Origin: Chimonanthus salicifolius
Lineage: Eukaryota; Streptophyta; Magnoliopsida; Laurales; Calycanthaceae
Length of the DNA: 64,000 nucleotides
Direction: 5' to 3'
Assembly (NCBI GenBank): GCA_013350335.1
Contig: CM023534.1
Location: forward strand, 4,989,542 to 5,053,541
Shown: piece by piece, positions 55,171-64,000 of the stretch
How positions within the stretch are numbered: the first letter of the stretch is position 1
How the letters are laid out: each line of letters begins with the position of its first letter
Position numbers and translations under genes: made by a program
Notes under the pieces: model-generated
What the model was told of the DNA's origin: nothing
Seen by the model: only the letters and a program-made list of their open reading frames with translations
Database searches by the model: none

Positions 55171-58077
55171 CGTTCATAGCTTTGGCGTGGCGGCTGTTTG
55201 GTTAACCCAAATTTGGTTTTTGATACTAATTAGTAGGGGAGTTATGTATTTTTAAAATTAGAGTTAAATTAAGTTTAAAAAAAAAGTCTCAATTTGAATT
55301 CGAGTTTAATTGAATCAAGCCTTTTTAAAATCGACATGAATTTACTTAATCTGACTCACTTAAAAAATTTAATATATAAAATTTAAAGAATCTAAGCTTT
55401 TTTTTAAAAATTGTTTAGAGTCTTAAACTCAATTTAAGGGATGGATCAACTTAATATAAGATATCTAAATGATTTGATTTCGTGCATCACTTCTAAAGCT
55501 ATTGACATATTGGTTAAGTTCTTATCTATCACCTTTTAATTTTTATGAATGAATCTTAATAAACTCCACTGGTTATTAGGGATCATTTGACCACTGTATA
55601 TTTGCTCAGAGGAGAAAATGCTTTTCAACTCATAATACAACATGTATGTAAGTTTAAATGACGGCAAGTGAATAAAAGAATATTTTTTTTATTATAAAAA
55701 TATTATTATTTCTATCACTATCTATTTAAAAATAGATAATTAAATTATTTATTTTATTCTTTGTCATTTACCAAAAATCCAACTGATGCACTGTATACTG
55801 ATGCTCAAGAGATAGTCGACAGCTATCGATGAATGACTATTTATATTTATGCTATCAAATGGTAACTGTTTATATTGTAGACATATTGACATCTTCATTA
55901 ACGATATTTTAAGTCCTGAGTTGAAGAATATTGGAGAGAATTTCATAAGATTTTTGAGAGTCCGTCTTTAAAAAAATCAAAATTTAAAAATGAGACAAAA
56001 GTAGTATTGTGTTTATTTACTAATTTAATTTTAATTTAAAAAGATGAATTTGGCATGAGTTGAGACATGATTTTGATTGAAAAATTTTCTAATTTTGAAA
56101 ATTTTAGTTGAATGAGCACTGATTTTGAAAACTTTATAGTGTATGTATCAAACATGACGAACCCAATGACGATCCGATTGAAATACAAGTGATCAAAATC
56201 GAGGAATTGGTTGTTCAAATCGAAGATCGGACCGATAGTGGGAAGAGAGGACCCATTTCAAATACCATATCAGCAGCCACATCACCGCAGGACCCACTTC
56301 AAAATCTGAATAATGAACACTTCACCACCACGTAGACCAACTGAACAAGAATAACACTACTTGCTGGCAACCCAAACTCAAATGGAAAGAACAATTAGAT
56401 GCTGCTGTAAACATTGCAGGCGAAGGAAATAAAAAGAAGCAAAATGGAAAATTTCCATTAAATCCATTGTTGGCTTTGAATGGCACGATCTTAGTGCTTT
56501 TGCTAAAACAGTAAGAAGTTTGATAATGGAAGGTAAGTTGGGCATGAGTTGCAGGCGTGAATGATGGGTGCCATTAACAGTAAGTGGGTGGCAAGAAATT
56601 AAGAGAAGACAAAGAAGAAAGGAGAAGAATAAGGAGAAGGAATTGCCGAAATTCAAGTAGCCGATTGAAGAGATCAAGAGACAGACAGCTGTTTGAACCC
56701 CGTGTGCCAGACTGAGAATCCCTGCAGATAGAAAGAAATTAGTATTTTATTTTTTTTAGTTTATTTCTCTCTTTTATTTTAATAAAGCCTATAAATATAT
56801 CAGAAAAGCAGGTGTTTGTGTTGAGTTGATTTTAATTAAATTATTTGGAATTATTTTTGCATCTTGAATTATGATTTCAATTAGTGCATTTTTCAATGTT
56901 TAATTAAAATTGGATTCTATAATTCGGATTAAATGTTAAGAAAGATCTTGAGTTCAGACAGTACTTGAATCCGAGAACGTGGGTTTTTTTTATCGAAAAT
57001 CTGTGATTCGATTTAAAACCTTGGATCTAAATCTCAAAGTGCAGATTGACTTGCATCACTTTAGTTGAATGAGCAAGAGTAGATGGATTGTGTTCATAAT
57101 TTGCATTAAGCAAAATTAAAAAAAATCACCTAAAGTAGTTACCGCACGGAAATTCCACCTAGTGATGGCATCCATTACCCTCCTCACACCCACCTACTAT
57201 GTAAATTGGATCTTTCCCCCCTCATTGGGAGTTAGATGGACCAAAGATCTAATCCCATAAAATTTAAATCATCATTTGTAAGATAAAAGTCACAAGTCCA
57301 ATAAATTTATTTTTAATAGGTAATGACATATCCAACCAACATATCTTCATCCACTGATGTAGGACCCACATGCAAGTACCAAAAATAAAGAAGATTCAAG
57401 TTCACAGAACATTAACCTAGGTTTAAAGAATGCTTAAGTTAGAGACAAATAGAAAATTGTCCACTAATGACCATGCATTTGAGTTCCTCAATATTATTTT
57501 ATTTTTGAACTTCAATATTATACTATTAAATTAGTTTTTTTTTTATATATATTTAGTCTAAAGATGTATACAATTTCAAGTTGTTCATTAAATTAACTTC
57601 ATTAAGAATCTGAAAGAGCTTTATACTTTTATTAAAAATTAAGCATACGAATATAATTTAACCATTTTAAGTGCGGGAGATTCTTTTTTTTTTTTTTTTT
57701 TAATTACTTTAGTACCCAACATGATAAACGTATCCTAGCCGTTAGTGCCCAAACCAAAATACAAAGCAAAAAACCGTTGATTCGCGCCATTCCCTCCCCA
57801 CCTCTCCCAATTTACTCTGGTCAACGACTCTCTCTTTCATTTTCAACTCCCCTCCCTAAAATCCCTCACCATCAATCCCTTCTTGTAATTTCTTCAACAA
57901 TCCTAGCTGTTATTTTCTTTACCTTTTTTCTTCCTCCCCTTTGCTGCTTTTTCTCTCTTCCTATCGATCTATACCTGTATTTCCTTTCCCACCCACTCCT
58001 TCGTTCAACCCCAAGAACCCCTTGTCCTTCCTATTTCTGACTGACTTCACCTTCCCGTCCTAGCTTCCCCTTCTACC
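55171..58077. other. Intergenic region between divergent VQ and CPK genes; CPK 5' leader at the right
   Basis: AT-rich with no gene recognised. The part at 56340-56720 has a balanced composition and a minus-strand frame with a hydrophobic start, but it lacks an initiating ATG. About 57770-58077 is pyrimidine-rich (CCTCCC, CTTCCC) and is probably the CPK leader. Confidence 0.4.
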
Positions 58078-62838
<4,761 letters not shown>

Positions 62839-63841
62839 TTGGGATTTATTGCTTATAAACAGAAATCTGATGAGGTGACAATTGATTCTTTGGTCTGAGA
62901 TAGTGTGATGAGTGAGGGGAGATGAAAGAGGCATGGAACAAAAAAAAAAAACGTTCGTGGGTACTTGATGTAATCATGTACACTGAACTAAAGAAGTGAG
63001 GGGAATGGGATGAGGGGTGGATCTAATAGCCTTTTGTGGGGTTTGAAGGTCATACATGTATGAGATTCACTCTTCTTTTCTGAACATAGAACCTAAGCAG
63101 AAGAAAAGAAAAAGGAAAAAATGAGGAATTTCTTATGTGTGATTCTTATTGTATTACTGTATGATTATTTTTCTCCTTTCTTATTATATATCATTAAAAT
63201 CAAGTTATTATAGTACCATACATGTTTAACATTTAAGCCAAAGCCACATGGAAATACTGAGAGAAGGGGAAATAAGAGAACCTACCTTCATGAAATTTGC
63301 ATTTATTCTACAACTAAATTTGTTTTCTATTTATCCCTTTTCAAATGAAAAAAAAAACTTGTAAATATTCCTTTAAAAAAGAATATCAATGAAATTTGAT
63401 CATACAAACACTAATGTGCACGTTGTGGAGACCTTACATTAACACCTTATCTGAGCAAAATGAGAATTCTCTGTATACATTCGGTAGGCAGGAGGCAGAG
63501 CCTATTGTATATGGCTATTTATGAATGAGTTTACTTCTCTTTATATAGTTTTACTCATTTCTACTATAAACCATGCATTCTCTTAGAAGGGATGATCACC
63601 CACACTGGTGTATGGCGTATTACGCTGAGCACCTAGATAATGGGGCCTATTAAATAGAGTGATAATGAATGTGTCCTAAAGGTCATTCTTTGATTTTGTG
63701 GCCCACCAAAAATACCTTTATTGAATTAATCAAGCCACTGTTTAAACTCTCTAAAAATTAATCAGTTTAAATCAAGTCATGGGATCCCACCTCCTATGGA
63801 TCTCTTGCATCTGTGAAGAGTCAGTACACTAGCGGGCAAGA
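62839..63841. other. CPK 3' UTR and downstream intergenic DNA
   Basis: AT-rich with an A-run at 62940-62952. No further gene is seen before the tandem repeat at the right edge. Confidence 0.4.
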
Positions 63842-64000
63842 ACAATGCTTGCCACGTCACCACAATGCGTGCCACGGGACATGCCTGTGTCTCTCCCATG
63901 CATCGTCGATGGTGCTCTATTACGCGTCACATCCATCCCCACACAATGCTTGCCACGACAGTCACCCGTGTCTTCACAAGCATCGTTGATGGAGCTCTTT
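63842..64000. repeat. Tandem repeat of about 81 bp, cut by the window edge
   Basis: ACAATGCTTGCCAC or a close variant starts at 63842, 63862 and 63943. The units starting at 63862 and 63943 then share CCTGTGTCT / CCCGTGTCTTC, CATGCATCGTCGATGGTGCTCT / CAAGCATCGTTGATGGAGCTCT. GC-rich compared with the neighbouring DNA. Copy number to the right is unknown. Confidence 0.75.

Noticed and set aside
56378..56677. Possible small secreted protein on the minus strand (hydrophobic stretch then a polar tail)
   Set aside because: The frame opens with TTG and has no ATG before the hydrophobic stretch; no known peptide family.

Overview
This window is nuclear DNA of a flowering plant. It is AT-rich, its genes are split by long introns with GT-AG borders, and the intervening DNA is full of SINE, LINE, LTR and TIR-type repeat remnants. 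Intron style and repeat content suggest a magnoliid or other non-grass angiosperm, but that placement is inference; nothing in the sequence fixes the species.

Layout from left to right. 1-1.3 kb: the first exon of a type II metacaspase (MC9-like) on the minus strand, running off the left edge and carrying a 1-base frameshift. 1.3-7 kb: intergenic DNA with SINE copies and one tRNA-Trp(CCA) gene. 7.06-14.38 kb (minus): a complete five-exon 4'-phosphopantetheinyl transferase (289 aa). 14.5-15.4 kb: a TIR-bounded element holding two minisatellites, between two divergent genes. 15.74-22.70 kb (plus): a complete five-exon mitochondrial L-2-hydroxyglutarate dehydrogenase (426 aa). 22.7-30 kb: repeats, including a 2.47-kb solo-LTR-like element with an exact 5-bp target duplication inside a SINE, and a 0.8-kb Mutator-like TIR element. 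30.17-43.07 kb (plus): a 17-exon ZIFL-type major facilitator transporter (494 aa after allowing for one extra base in exon 13), with truncated LINEs in three introns. 43-49.9 kb: gene-poor, with SINEs and a small fold-back. 49.99-50.23 kb (minus): a small conserved serine-rich protein (76 aa). 50.95-51.54 kb: a truncated LINE with a perfect 12-bp target duplication. 54.38-54.77 kb (minus): a VQ-motif protein of the sigma-factor-binding (SIB1) type (132 aa). 58.08-62.84 kb (plus): a complete eight-exon calcium-dependent protein kinase of the CPK17/CPK34 type (524 aa). 63.84-64 kb: a tandem repeat that runs off the right edge.

The genes are independent single-gene units typical of a plant chromosome. 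They do not form an operon-like cluster or a biosynthetic cluster, and I found no convincing undescribed system. The observations most worth checking are three one-base insertions, each lengthening a single-base run, in the metacaspase, the tRNA-Trp and the ZIFL gene (either assembly noise or real decay); the nested LTR-in-SINE insertion, whose empty site can be reconstructed; the two TIR elements; and a predicted leader intron that would remove a cluster of upstream ATGs from the ZIFL transcript.
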